Below are positions 11,721 through 24,314 of a DNA stretch of 64,000 nt, piece by piece (position 1 is the stretch's first letter; every line of letters starts with the position of its first letter). Origin of the DNA: Lotus japonicus. Its lineage: Eukaryota > Streptophyta > Magnoliopsida > Fabales > Fabaceae. A program made the position numbers and the translations under genes. Location of the stretch: positions 82,818,732-82,882,731 of the forward strand of contig NC_080044.1 of assembly GCF_012489685.1 (NCBI RefSeq), read 5' to 3'. The notes under the pieces were generated by a model. The model was given only the letters and a program-made list of their open reading frames with translations, had not been told where the DNA came from and did no database searches.

Positions 11721-11914
11721 GAGTTTAATGGATATGCACTGACAGTGTAAAATAGTTTTACACAGACATCCAATTGAATTCCGCCAAATCAAAAAATATC
11801 TTATTCTTTTAATTAAAATTAAAGTCAAATGTAATTATCTCTCCTATGTGACATGCTTTGATTGGATGACTGTGTAAAACTATTTTACACTGTCAGTGCA
11901 TATCCATTAAACTC
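11721..11914. mobile_element. MULE-type MITE with 9-bp target duplication
   Basis: A 194-bp element whose ends form a long, nearly perfect inverted repeat of about 45 bases, starting GAGTTTAATGGATATGCACT. It is flanked on both sides by the identical 9-mer AAACATAAA (11712-11720 and 11915-11923). A 9-base duplication with long inverted repeats is typical of Mutator-like elements. There is no coding capacity. Confidence 0.9.
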
Positions 11915-11998
11915 AAACATAAATGGGAAGTTTTTTTATGTCATGAATGTGTTCGATTTTGCTTTGCATAAGCATAATAATTATATTTATTTGTATAT

Positions 11999-12104
11999 TT
12001 AAATAAATATACAAAAGTTTTTTCTATTCGCAAAAGTTGGGATTCGAACCCCCAACTACTTGCTTAAAGAATGAAGTGTTGAACCACTACACCAACCCAC
12101 TTGG
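11999..12104 (-). mobile_element. Short tRNA-derived SINE, family A, with 18-bp target duplication
   Basis: The direct repeat TTATATTTATTTGTATAT flanks the element at 11981-11998 and 12105-12122. On the minus strand it begins with a tRNA-like head containing an A-box match (TGGTGTAGTGG) and a B-box match (GGTTCGAATCC). A short tail follows, containing CTTTTGCGAATAGAA. A diverged second copy with the same tail lies at 44671-44750. Decayed tRNA pseudogene is the alternative, but the target duplication argues for retrotransposition. Confidence 0.78.
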
Positions 12105-12122
12105 TTATATTTATTTGTATAT

Positions 12123-13136
12123 GATTGTCATGATGGATTTCCTAAAATAAAAAGAATAGGGAAAATAAAATTAGTTTAATGGGCTAATTTTTGTTTTATA
12201 ATTTTGTTTAGTAGAATTATAAAAGGTACCGAAGAATTTCTTATAATAATTGAAAATTTAAATATAATAATTTCAGGTGTCAATGACACTGCCTATGAGC
12301 CATACACAACAAATTGGATGATTTGTCAATTAAACATTCAAGCAATGCATACTTGAATATTTTTTTTTGTAAGCCAATGAATTATATTCAATTTTAGCAC
12401 AATGGATGCCAAACCCAAATACAAGGAGGAAGAAGAAAAAATAAATAAATAACAGTCTAATCTAGAAGTTCAAAGCAATACAAATAACATGGTCAAAGAC
12501 CACCCCTACAACACAACAAACGGATGAAACCAAAACCACAAAACTCCCACATGACAAAACCCAATAAAACACAAAACCCACCCCACAAAGCTTCCCAACA
12601 AAGTTACAATACCGAGAGACACGCCCCTGGATTCGTCTTCCATTCAAACACAGAGTTTTGAAAGCCTCTCAACTTTGCCTTAATCCAAAGCCCAGCCCAA
12701 ATCGTTATCGTGTGGGTTACGCACCGAATGGTTCTGGGTTGAGTTGTCGTTGCTGTACATTCTCCTCTTCCTTCTATTCCTTCCTTTCCTTCAATGCCCA
12801 TAGTTCTTCTGCCAAATGCTACCATAGTGTCGAGAAAATGAGCCACCGACATAAACTGAGTAGAAAAAAGATCTCTACATGCTCTTTTAAAATTTCCTTT
12901 TCAGAACAATAACATGTGTGAACAAATAAAATTGTCATAATGATTTTGGCTTTTAGAATCAATTGCAGTGGTGTTTAATCTTCAAACTTGGAACCATACA
13001 CATACCTAGAAAGATTTCCATTTCAAACTTGCTAATATTCGGAAAACAGACACATCCAAATATCAAAAAAAAAATGTAGAACGATAACAATTCCACGAAC
13101 ATGGCGAGCCAATTGAAGCAATGCAGAGTCAGAAGG
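12123..13136. other. Intergenic; possible 3' region of the minus-strand candidate gene
   Basis: A moderately GC-containing stretch (12400-12900) with short open frames on both strands, none with recognisable protein similarity. It could be a 3' UTR of the minus-strand candidate gene that ends at 13137. No transposon ends were found. Confidence 0.3.
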
Positions 13137-13679
13137 TCACTCTCCGGCGTCAGAGTCGGAACGCTCTTCAATGTTGTAGCCCTCAAAGCCATAATCGCCG
13201 GGCAATGCTCTTCCAGATTCATCTTTCATCAATCCATCTGAATCATAATCGTGGAACCGGGGACAGCGAGGAGGGGCGCGACCGCGGGAGGTGATAACGG
13301 AGGGACGCAGACAGTTGTCACGAGGTGGAGCGGAGGGTGGAGCAGAGGGACGCGGAGCAGAGTTCGGAGCAGGTAGAGTGGAGGGTGGAGCGGAGGGACG
13401 CGGAGCCGGTGCAGCGGAGGGACGCGGTGCAGAGTTCGGAGCAGGTGGAGCGCGAACGGAGGAGCCACGACGGAAGCCGCGACCGGAAGTGCGTCCGCCT
13501 CTGCCACGAGCAGGAGAAGTGGCGGCACGCTGCGAGGAATCGGAATCGGAGGAGTACCAGAGTAATACATGCTGAATCAAGAAAAACAAGAACGAAAAAC
13601 AATTAAGAGCGAGGGAGAGAAGAATCATGAGGAAACAAGATTCAAAATCGCGAGGGAGAGAAGAATCATGAGGAAACAA
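13137..13679 (-). CDS. Candidate orphan gene: RGG- and Ala/Pro-rich protein, acidic C terminus
   Basis: An uninterrupted minus-strand frame of 180 codons. The N-terminal part is hydrophobic. It then reads SSDSDSS, an RGG-like segment (ARGRGGRTSGRGFRRG), an Ala/Pro/Ser repeat region, and an acidic tail ending RSDSDAGE. An alternative model is also in frame: a 68-codon open exon at 13708-13911 (no Met seen) ends at a GTAAGT donor and joins the acceptor before 13571, which would replace the hydrophobic N terminus. I recognise no family. RGG segments often bind RNA, but that is only a hint. The repeat makes all three frames open, so coding is unproven. Confidence 0.35.
   Translation of the reverse strand: MFPHDSSLPRDFESCFLMILLSLALNCFSFLFFLIQHVLLWYSSDSDSSQRAATSPARGRGGRTSGRGFRRGSSVRAPPAPNSAPRPSAAPAPRPSAPPSTLPAPNSAPRPSAPPSAPPRDNCLRPSVITSRGRAPPRCPRFHDYDSDGLMKDESGRALPGDYGFEGYNIEERSDSDAGE
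13325..13460. repeat. G-rich minisatellite within candidate gene
   Basis: Imperfect tandem copies of words such as GGAGGGACGCGG, AGAGTTCGGAGCAGGT and GGTGGAGCG cover about 135 bases. On the minus strand they encode alternating APNSAPRPS-type peptides. The block is strikingly GC-rich against its AT-rich surroundings. Confidence 0.75.
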
Positions 13680-13911
13680 GATTGAATTCCAAAATTCACA
13701 GACTTACTTCCTTCACCAGAGGGAAACAAGATTCAAAATCGATGGATGAGGAACCGAGCGGGAAACGAGTGAGAGTGAGGGTGGAGTTCACAGCGGGGAA
13801 ATAACCGAATGCGTGACGTTCCGTAAAATACACAACTGCCACATGCCTTTCTAATTCGACCGGAAAGTAAAATGGATGAAAAAATATGCAAGGACCTTGA
13901 TAGTAGTAGAG

Positions 13912-15264
13912 TTATTCTATTTATTTTGGATGAAAATTGATATTGTAATTGGGGAATTTTAAGTAGGAAAATAGTTTCAATAATTTTAATTGATTCATTT
14001 TTCAAAGATTTAAAGTAGATAATGAGAATGAATTTTAAATAAAAAAGTAATGGAAGTTAAATTGTAATGATTAAATAAATTGAAGAATTCAATTTACACT
14101 AAACATTCACAATAGACTAAAATTATACATTAATTAAAACAATAGAGTAATAATAATTTAATAATAATTAAATACAATTGTTCAATATATAGAGTTTTCT
14201 TCTTCAACTATAAACGCAATCAGTTCACTGTTCCTCGCGTTCAATCCCACCTTCTCTTCTTTCTCAATCGTTTTGATTCATTCCTCAAACTCATCTTGTT
14301 TACGCCTTCGGATAGTCAGTGTCCACATCAGCTCTAAATTTGTACTGCTAAGCTTTACCTCATTCATTTTTGAACACTGAATTTTACTATCATACATAAA
14401 CACAACTTAAATCTAATCATATCAAATAACTTGTATTCTTGTCAGGTAAAGGGTGCACGCAATTAAATAAAAAGTAAATAAAGTTCACATAACAATCCAA
14501 TTATAAGAAATGACAATAAAAATTACTACCTAAAAATAGAAACAACAAAGGAGAAGAGACAGACGGAAATAGAAGCTTAAAATGGTCTAACATACACTTT
14601 ATGTGACCAAATAAGCCTTAAAAGTCAAATTTATGTTAAACTTAAATGACAACAGAAACATCAACATCCTAATTCCTAACTATTAAACTCAGCTATTACT
14701 ACTTCCTACTCATTTTACAGATCTTTTACATTGTTAAACACACTTGTACAACTGGCCTAGCCGTGTAGAAACTTTTGATTCAATTTAAACAGGCCATGAC
14801 ATTCTACTGATATAATTAAATCATCTAGGCAAATGCAAAATCACGAGCATCTATAGCAGGCAGCAGCATGCCAACTTGTCCATTAAACAGCTAATTCCTT
14901 ATTATAATATGTATGGCAGCACATTTTTTATGTATGGCAGCACATGAACATGATGAAGAGGTCAAGAAAAGGCAACTTTTCTAAATAAAATATCCCCTTC
15001 TCTCTAACCCACATGATTTTCAACAAAAACAACAGAACCATGTGGGGTATCTTCGTTTACATGGTCAAAAGAATAGCCCAGCAACAAGCTCAAGCTTTAT
15101 CCAAAACCCACTTTCCAACCTTCTATGATAGGTGGTAGAATAACGAGCTATTATGATTTACAATTTTACAAATCAATACCTGATTGATCCCATTCAAAGT
15201 TCACATACACTGGGATCAATGCACAATAAGATTGAATGAACATGGGCAAGAAGCAACGTTCTAG
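13912..15264. other. Intergenic and 3' UTR of VAC14
   Basis: AT-rich sequence with no supported gene. The final few hundred bases before 15265 are probably the VAC14 3' UTR on the minus strand. A 14-base direct repeat, TATGTATGGCAGCACAT, occurs twice at about 14908-14947. Confidence 0.4.
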
Positions 15265-18200
15265 CTACACTGGACCTCTCTTGGATGATCTTGAAGGAGG
15301 AATATTAAGCTCACTCAACTGCGGTGGTCGCTTTGGTTCTTCCGGTTTTTGTGCCTCCTGCATTTAGACATCAGAAAACACAACTCAAGACTTGAATAAT
15401 GCATCAAGGAGATCTGTTTGATCACTGTTTTGTAACACAGTTTTTAGTTTTTAAAAACATTAAAAGAGAAAAACTCCTCAATATAAACTATTAAAAAACT
15501 ATTCTTCAAACCAGATCTTATGTTCAGTTTTTAAAACTAAAATTCCAAAACATTTCAGACATGTTTTCGGTTTTTGTTTAGTTTTCAAGTCACAGGTCTT
15601 TCAACTTTATAACACATCTTGTTCAAACAGGCTTCTTTTCTTTTCTTCTTTTGAAAAGCAGGTTTTAAAAAATAGTTTGTCTTCTGAAGTAACGACGAAG
15701 CAGGCAATGTTGCTTAATCTCTGAAGTTTGAGCGTAAACAGAAGTAAGATGCAAAATGAAGAAGTCAGCAACCTTGGACAAGGAAGGGGAATTTTTGCGA
15801 GACAGTGTCTGTACTTTCATATGCACACGATGCTGGCGCTGCATTTGTTGAAACTGTTGTAGCCTTGCAGCAAAATTTATCCCGTTGTGTGAGTTCCCAC
15901 TATCAGCAGTTATGTCACCATCCTCAGAAGTATGAGATCCACCAGACATGTGGTGTAGAAATTGATAGGGATTCCCTGAGGATGTTTTCTTCAATTGCTC
16001 ACCATTGAAAGAAAACGATGGCACAGCTTTTAAACGAGTTTTTAGTATCTTGAAGGCAGCACTTTGCTGCATAATGGTATAAAATGAAGTGTCAATACAA
16101 AACAGAAAACCATCGGTATATCAAGATTTCTGAGAATTGATATATTCAAGTTTAATTTAGCTCCTCTGAAGTGAGAGAATAACTAAAGTAAAGCAAATAA
16201 TCACAACAATTGATTGAGAATTCAATGGTTAAGATGTAAAGAACATTATAGTTTATTATGCATGCACAAATATATGATCACAATTTCAACTATTGATTTC
16301 TCAATCAATAATTGTGATGACTTACTCTATCCTTCTGCAATTTAGAGGAGAAAAATTCCTTCAAGAAATAATCACATGCATTAAATTACATAATCTACAG
16401 ATGTATATCCTTTCTTTTGGCACAACCAGGACATAGCCAGATTAAGTGGATAGGAATATGAATTATATGATAAATATGGTGATAGCAGTACACAACGGTA
16501 CATAGCATGATGTATACTACACACGGTGATACAAGGAAAAATGTCATTTTAAATCTTGAAAAAAGAGTTAAAATAAAGTTAGTAATGTTAAAACGCCTAA
16601 GAATTAGCCTACCACCAAAGGATGTTTGAACACAGCCAACAGGAACAGAATACGAACGCCTTGACTTCTTTTTTAAGTTAAAACAACAAATATTTTAAGT
16701 TGCACATACCTGAGGAAGCAACATGAGAAGACCATACAAGGCTTTAAACAACCATGGATATCTTCCAGGTTCGAGAAGCTGCAAAATTAAATAACCATTG
16801 ATGAACAACGCAAGAAATGGAGTATTATTATAACAATAGAGCTATATGAGGATAACTCTCTTTACAATGTTCCCTCCTATTTAACTAGCCTACCTGGACT
16901 CATCTTGACAATAGATGCAAAATGAGTGATGATATACAAGTCATGCCTAGGATATGTTTAATCGCATTAATGGTTCAAATCTTTAATTTTATTAGAATCA
17001 GTTTTAGGGAAATGACTGCATCAAAAATTTGTTTATCAAGAGATTAAATTTGAACTGCATTGGAAGAGTAGATGTTTCAATCAAGTACCTGCAATCTAAG
17101 ATAAGTGAAGACTGGAGTTTCCAGCAAGCGAATCAATTTGTCCAGCTGGACTAAGAGTTTGACATTAATATCCTCCTCTACCAGAGATTGAATCACAGTA
17201 CTTGCATGTTGGTAAGTCTGTCAAGGAAGATAATTGAATATTACAAAAACGGGGCCACATGATTCAGATAAATCTAAGCTATTGTCCACAAATACACATT
17301 GTTCAGATGTGTGAGTGTGCAAATTCAAACAAAAAATTAAAACCAAGTAATGGATAACTACCTGAGCTAATAAGCAAAGACTTATAATTGCCATTGGAGA
17401 ATGGCACCATGAGGCATACAAAGAAACATATAAATCCTTCCCGGCAGGATTTACCAGTGATTGCTTCAAAAGATCTCTAATCTCAGATAGTTCCGATGAT
17501 GTAAGTAAGATCAAATTCAATGCCTGGAAAATTCATTATAGTCGAGCATAAAAACATTAAAAACCAATGTGTAAGTTGGGAATGAGCAAATTATCCAACA
17601 GAAGTGTTTTTATAGGGCCGCGCATAAGTTGAAGTGAAACAAGTTAGCTAGCTATGGAGTAACAGTTAAAACTAAAATCACTTAATCCTGCCAATGTATG
17701 CAAGCAAAAAAATATAAGGTAGCTGTTTCATTGACAAAAATTGGGGATGAAGTGAGGCATAGACCTGTGAAGACTATAGAGCAGAAGTGTATTGCAACTT
17801 TTTAATTACGCACTCAGTAAAGTCACAACCTACCTGAACCATAATTGATGCAAAATCCAAGTCGGATTCCCCTTCTAGTATTGTAGAAAGTTCACGGTAG
17901 ACTCTCTCAGCATTTAAAAGCACACAAAGTCGACGAATTATTAAAGCACCACGCCTAGAATATTATATATATTAAGATTAATAAAAACAGGAAATTAGCA
18001 GTTAAAAATATATTTTAGCAAAACCAAATAACTTAAATATATTGGATGAAGAAAAACAACTTACTTTTCCAAAAGAGAGTTGTCTATCCGGAAATTGTGC
18101 ACCAGGAAAACAACAAGCTGCCGAAAGTGCTGAGGATCTTTTGCAATGCATGCATGAACATCAAGAACTAGAAGAACAACCTATTCAATTAAAAATTGTG

Positions 18201-21200
18201 AGGAATTATTAATTTCCAGAAGTGCAACATACTGCAAATAAATACAGATAGGAGATATTTAAAAACAAAACATTTTTATTAAGCTCTAGTCAAGTTAACA
18301 AGGCATTTGGGGGGGGGGGGGGGCTGAGGGGAGGTATTGATCCTGAACATCCTAAGTTGAACATAATGAGAATAGCATGGTTTGATCAAACAAAGATTTT
18401 AGAAATGAATGATTTGATGGAACAGGTGTAGTAAAAAATAAAATGATTTCAGGATAACAAAGCTACCTCATCAGATGGATCTGAAAGTGCCTTCAGCAGG
18501 GAGTCAAATATGTCATTTAGATACTGCAAAACCTATTTCAGACAAGAAAAGTCAATAAATGAGTATGGGCACCAAAATCTCAATGACATAATAAAGGAGA
18601 TACACAAGCTTTTGCAGAGAATTTCAGGTAAATAGAAAAAATAATTACTTAAAGAAGAGAGGAGGACATTAATATACAAAAATAAATTATTGCACAAAAA
18701 AGAGAAAAATGCCAAATAAAGTATTACTATTATTGGTAGGTGAGTGAACTGAATTTTTAAATAGCCAAGAAATCCCATAATTATTTCCAAGTTGATCAGC
18801 CAAGACTGATAACACTATAATTAAACCAGGACAAATAATAATTTTATTGGATTCCTAATTCCTGAATCATGTGAAAGGAAAGCATGCTGCCTCATCTCAT
18901 TTAATACTTAGGCAGAGCTACAGCAGGTACAAACAAAAATGCTGCGGAATGACATTGTTTGCTGGTTGCAGTCAAGTAGCATTCATCAATCACCAGTAGA
19001 ACTACAGCTCCAACTCCTAGCGTACCTTAACCAAAAACCTAGTATGATTCCGAGCATGAACAACAGCTAGTTTCCACAAGTAACTCCATTGGCTATACTA
19101 AGAAAGCAGATAGACTAAACTCTACAGATCTACAGGGGTCTCAAAAAATGACAAAATAATAGCTGAAACCAATTCACCTCAGTACGATGTTTGTTTAAAA
19201 GGGTTGATATCCAGTGCAGAGCTTCAATTCGAGTAGCCTCCCAGTCACTAGATAATTGCCTGATCAGTGAAAACCACTCAAAATCATTTCACAGAATAAT
19301 CAGTGCAAAATAGATTTGGCTAAACAAAAAAGACCTTGACAATCATTTACCAAAAGTTTCTAAAGTGGTGAAGTAGCCACTACACAAATCCATAATATTT
19401 CAATTGCATGTCTTACAAAATTAAAACCTACTCCTAGCCTCTTTAATCAGGCTATAAAAACCACACCTCCTAGCAATGGAGAGAATTGCTCCTACATCAA
19501 ACCCTTCAGCTGGATCAGCCTTGATGGTGCGTAGCTCTTCATTTGTTTCACGAGCAACCTTGAACATATGCCAAAGATAACTTTAAACTTGTTGGTATAC
19601 ATGGCAGGGAGCAATGTAATTGAAAAAGGGGCAAAACAGAGAACAAAAAAAGGTTGAAGAAAGAGGAAGGAAAACAAGGAAAGCTCAAGTGAACCTACAA
19701 CTCTAATTTTCTCTTCTTTATCTGATATACAAGGCAAAATGGCTCCAAGAATGTCAGCATAATATGGAACAAGCTGGTCTCCACCAAGTTTGACAAACTC
19801 ATTTATCTGTACAAATAAGAAAGCGCATACATAAATTATATAAAATGTAAGTGAATCACAAATCAGTAACCAATAATATTTCTTTGATATAAAAAAAACA
19901 AGTATAGCTTTGAGAAAATGCCAAAACTAAAGTATAGGGGTATTATATCAGTAAATACTGGGCTATTAAGTCAGAATTATAATACCACTTACCCATGTGA
20001 TAGCTGTTAGCCTAGTAAATTCATCTGGAGAGCCTGCCCTCTGTACCAGTATTTCAGCCATTCGACCATAATCTACAGACTTCAAGAGTAGCACTGCTCG
20101 AGTCAGAAAATGACAAATGAACAAAAAAGGGGGGATAATGGCATAAAAGAATTGGACTCTTAAAGTGCCAGAATCCTTACAAGTCTAACAAAAACGGAAA
20201 AAGCATTAGCAGGAGACTTACTGGGGAGTTCTTAATCTCTTGAAGGAACTCTGAAAGAGCTGAATCAGCTTGTTGACGTATTTCATGACTTGAATCACTC
20301 AACATATTAAACAAGCCTGAGATATTTATGTATGATTAGGTGGTTGAAATTCAGTTGTATCAAAAGTCAAGAAAGACAAGGACCCTTCTTCAAACCATGT
20401 ACTTACCATCAAGAAAATCAGGAAGAAAGCCCAGCATATCGATATCTGGGACACTGTCCAATACCGTAATCCATCCCACCAAAAACTGGCGGACATATGG
20501 ATTCAATACATTCATGCGCTCCCTTAGCAGCGGTATAAATTCCTCAATACTAAAGATCAGAAAAGGAAAAAGGAGGGGAATGAGGCAGCGCAAATTCATA
20601 TAGGGAGGAATAGGTTGGTTTTCATTTTCTTATTATGGTTATGAAAATTAAAAAGTTGCTTCCTTGAGTACGAGAACATCTCACACCTCATGGTGTAACA
20701 CATTTCAACTATTTCAAAAATTACATTTAAAAGATCTCTGTATGTACGAGTCTTCTGAAAATTTAAAACTCCACATACAGATAAACAAGAAAATATAAAC
20801 AGAGGATGGTGCACCTGAATTGATCACTTTCAGTCACGATATCCTGTTCCAATAGAGCAATGTTCAATCATCAGTTGAGCTAAAGGAACAACAACTCAAA
20901 TTCTTTTTGGATCAATGCCTAATCAGCATATAATTTCTATTTGTAAACTTATTAAGCCACACAAAAGCTTATTGGAGTTCAGGAAAACATATACCTTCAC
21001 AAGTCGATCTAAGAGGTGCGCAGCACTTTGTACATTGGCGTCTGAGTCTGCAGAAAGCTTGCATAAGGCATCAAAAATCTGGTTGAAGAATACAATAAAA
21101 TCCCCTCTCACAACCTGAAAGAAAATATAAAAGATATCATTATAGGATAGTAGATGATCAGATTGAAGCAGTATACATATGTCAGTGTAATCAAATCCTC

Positions 21201-22232
21201 ACCTTAGCAATGTTATATAGAGCTTCACAAGCATAATAACGAACTCTGCTATCTTGGTCAGAGAAAGAATTTAACACCGGGGGCACAATATGCTGTCAAG
21301 ACTCAAATTACAAGGATAATACGTCAGCAAGAAAGGTTAGTGCAAAGCAATGGTGTATATACCCTTAGGCATGTCAAAATAAGCTCAATAATGAAGTGAA
21401 GGATAACACCAATGCATGCTTATAATTTAGTTCATTCCGAAAGAATACAACACTACCAAGTATTAGATATGATTTACCATCCAGGAATTCAACATATTTC
21501 AGTTCATTCCCTTAAGGATAACCATTTTCGTTTACAATATTATTATTTCGCATACATAAGAAGCACGGAGTACTTAGCCCCCATTGACCATTCATAAGCT
21601 TCTTATATACTACTGGAAAAGTTTAGCATAATTTCACTACTGGAAAGAGTCTCAATTGTATGCCATGATGATCAAAGAAGCAAACTAGGACAAAATTACA
21701 AAAAACTTAAAGCAAGTGAACAAGCCCTAACCTCAAGATGCTGAGCTGCTTCAGAAGCCAACCCAACAGTTGCAGCAGCTAATCCAATCAATCCTCCCTT
21801 CATTCAAAATTATTTTATTCTTAGAAAACAAAAATCACCCAGCATATAACATGACAAATATATTGAATCCAAATTAATAAAACAAACATTTAAGAAAGAA
21901 AAAAGTTACCTTTCTCTGATTGGCTTGTGGTGAGAATGTGAATTCAGTAGTCAACAATTTGACCACAGCCGCTATCTTATCATGATCACCACCAGTAGCT
22001 AGCTGCTTCACTATCCCCTCAATCTACACACAAGCACACACAGACCCATCATCAACAACAGTCCCAAATTACCAAAAACAAAACAAAAATCCAAAATTGA
22101 GCAAATTGAAAACCAAGAAACGAAACGGGGCAGAGTAGAAACCTCAAGAGCAGCATTCTTCCGCTTCTCATAGAGCTTGTCAGCAAGGTTGCGGAGCACG
22201 GCTGCCGGAATCAACGAGAGAGCGTCGGCCAT
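15265..22232 (-). CDS. VAC14: VAC14 homologue, scaffold of the PIKfyve/Fab1-FIG4 complex
   Basis: Twenty exons join to 721 residues, matching the roughly 740-residue plant family. Exons in transcript order: 22232-22143, 22023-21910, 21797-21732, 21292-21203, 21114-20995, 20843-20815, 20549-20407, 20316-20222, 20079-19993, 19806-19699, 19558-19467, 19259-19178, 18532-18467, 18180-18065, 17954-17834, 17523-17362, 17217-17089, 16778-16710, 16066-15773, 15357-15265. The protein starts [20 protein letters not shown] and is built of HEAT repeats, with the conserved blocks [20 protein letters not shown] and [20 protein letters not shown]. The C-terminal half corresponds to the FIG4-binding region and contains [19 protein letters not shown]. 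The last about 100 residues are polar and probably disordered. VAC14 holds the lipid kinase and phosphatase that control PtdIns(3,5)P2 on endosomes and vacuoles. Exon 6 has only 29 bases. Confidence 0.97.
18309..18323. repeat. 15-bp poly-G tract in a VAC14 intron
   Basis: An uninterrupted G run on the plus strand (poly-C on the coding strand) in the intron between the exons at 18467-18532 and 18065-18180. Confidence 0.9.
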
Positions 22233-24306
22233 AGAAATACCCGGCAAGGTGGGAAGCAGTTGATTGGTGAAAAGTCGCAAACTTTGGAGATCAAATTCGT
22301 TTTCGGATCTTTTCCTGTTCAAAACGAAACATTCTGAGACGACACTGATACTCTTTGTTTTTCTCACCTCACTTTTTTCCCTTTTTGGGGATCAGCAATG
22401 AAATCCAAACTTCAAGATTTTATTTTCTGACGTGTAAAGGGACTGAATTTGGGGAATTTTTGGTATCCAGATGAGATGAATCAGATCTGATATCAAAAAT
22501 TGGGAATTGAAATGGGGAAGAAATTGGAAATTGAAAATGAAACCTAATTTTGTTTTCCCCTTTTTTTAATTTGGAATGGAAAGAAATTGAAAATGAAACC
22601 TAATTGGGATATAAGAGAGTACTTGTGTGTGATTATAAAAAGGTGGGTGTTTTTGAGTCAGTCAGTGACTGCATTGGTTACTTTCTACCTTGTACCTATC
22701 ACTTCCAACTCAAGCTGAGGTTGAAACTTGAAACCTAGTGACTAAGTTACATAATTTGTTTGTGACCAATCATATTATACTAAGCAATTTTTTTTATGAA
22801 TCACTCGGTATATCATCGTCATTCGGTCTCTATTCAGACGCCGACTATTATATTAAGCATCTTATGATATTTAGGAAATGAAATCTAACGAATACAACTC
22901 AATGTTAATTATGTGTTTAACTTTTTTGTTCAACTTAATAAGTTTGCCGATTTAAACTTAATATGGTAAAATCTCACTCATCATGTGTTAGTTTCAATAG
23001 CTTCATTTTAATTGTGTTGATATAACGGGAAATCAAAATAGATAATATGAGTTCATTTGAATAGCTTCATTTTTTTATATTTTTATAAGAATCCATTAAA
23101 AATAAGTGTGTTAGCATGGATTGTAAATTTAGAAGTAAAAATGTGTTTTCATATTTAAAGAAATGCCTATATAAATAATATGGTTATAGATAAGCTTTTA
23201 TTAACTAAAAAAAAGTGTTAAAATTTTGATTAAAAAAAATTTGAGTGTGTTCGGTTTCGATATATAGGTTAGGGCATGCGTCCAAGACCATATGTCGCTT
23301 ATAGAAGTACAGATAAATAATCTACTAATACAATTCTCACATTGACAGTGAAAATTGAACATAACCTTATGAAAAAAAAGCGGCTTGTCCTTACTAAGTC
23401 GAAACATGTGTTAAATTTTATTTTACAATTTCACTCTTTTCATACTTCACTTTATCTAGGGTCAATTTCAGTAATTTTATTTAAAAGTGATTTTACTTTA
23501 TTTTACTCAAAGAATATTAACTTTTTTAAATTACTCAATGAAAACATGCCCAAGCGGATAATATAAAGCTTACGCTGTCTTATCTTGGTTCATATGATGT
23601 TTGTCTCACACACTAAATTCCACAAGTTCATTCAACAATAGCGATTTGTATTATACTATCTCTACTCTATACCATGCCTTCATTGTCACCTAATGCTCTC
23701 ATTCATACCCAATGACATGTCAACAATTTTTCGATTTTTCTTTGAAGCACGAAATCATCTTCACACTCCAACGGTTTTGTCATTTCGGTTTTGTCATTAA
23801 GTGAGAATTTTAAGAATTTTTTTAATAGAAAAATTAACAAAAAAAATTGCAAAATTTTATAACATTATGTCAATATAAATTGTGGATACATCGTGAAGTC
23901 ATCCTACACAACACAACACATAGCGAAGTCATCCTACACATGGGTTGTTCTGTAACTAATCTCCTTTAAATTTATCAACGGTTGACCACAACACATAATG
24001 AACCTTTGTTAACACCAAAATTCTCAGATTTAGAAATTAATTATTGAGATAGGATGTAATGAATCTATGTAGGTGACCTTTATATGGTTTAATTCTTTGA
24101 AGAAATCCTCTCTTGCTTAACAAAAGCAATAAAGTTCAAAGGGTTCCTCAATTAAGTCATTAATCATGAAGATAATATAAGCACACACAACTTATTATAG
24201 TTTTCCAGCAGAAGTAATTAGTGAAGAGCCTAAGAAATCATGTTTCCTACTGCATAACCATTCTTAGCATTGAGTGCTGCAAGCCTGCAACACCTCTAAG
24301 CTCATG
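22233..24306. other. VAC14 5' UTR/promoter side and AT-rich intergenic DNA
   Basis: About 22233-22600 is probably VAC14 5' UTR and promoter. The rest has no supported gene. A direct repeat of GAAGTCATCCTACACA occurs at about 23894 and 23925. Confidence 0.4.
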
Positions 24307-24314
24307 ATCCTCAA

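Noticed and set aside
12038..12100. A functional tRNA on the minus strand
   Set aside because: A and B boxes are good, but the acceptor and anticodon stems do not pair well and an 18-bp target duplication flanks a longer unit, so it is better called a SINE.
13291..13606. Plus-strand Gly/Glu/Arg-rich frames opposite the candidate gene
   Set aside because: They are the other readings of the G-rich minisatellite, which keeps several frames open on both strands.
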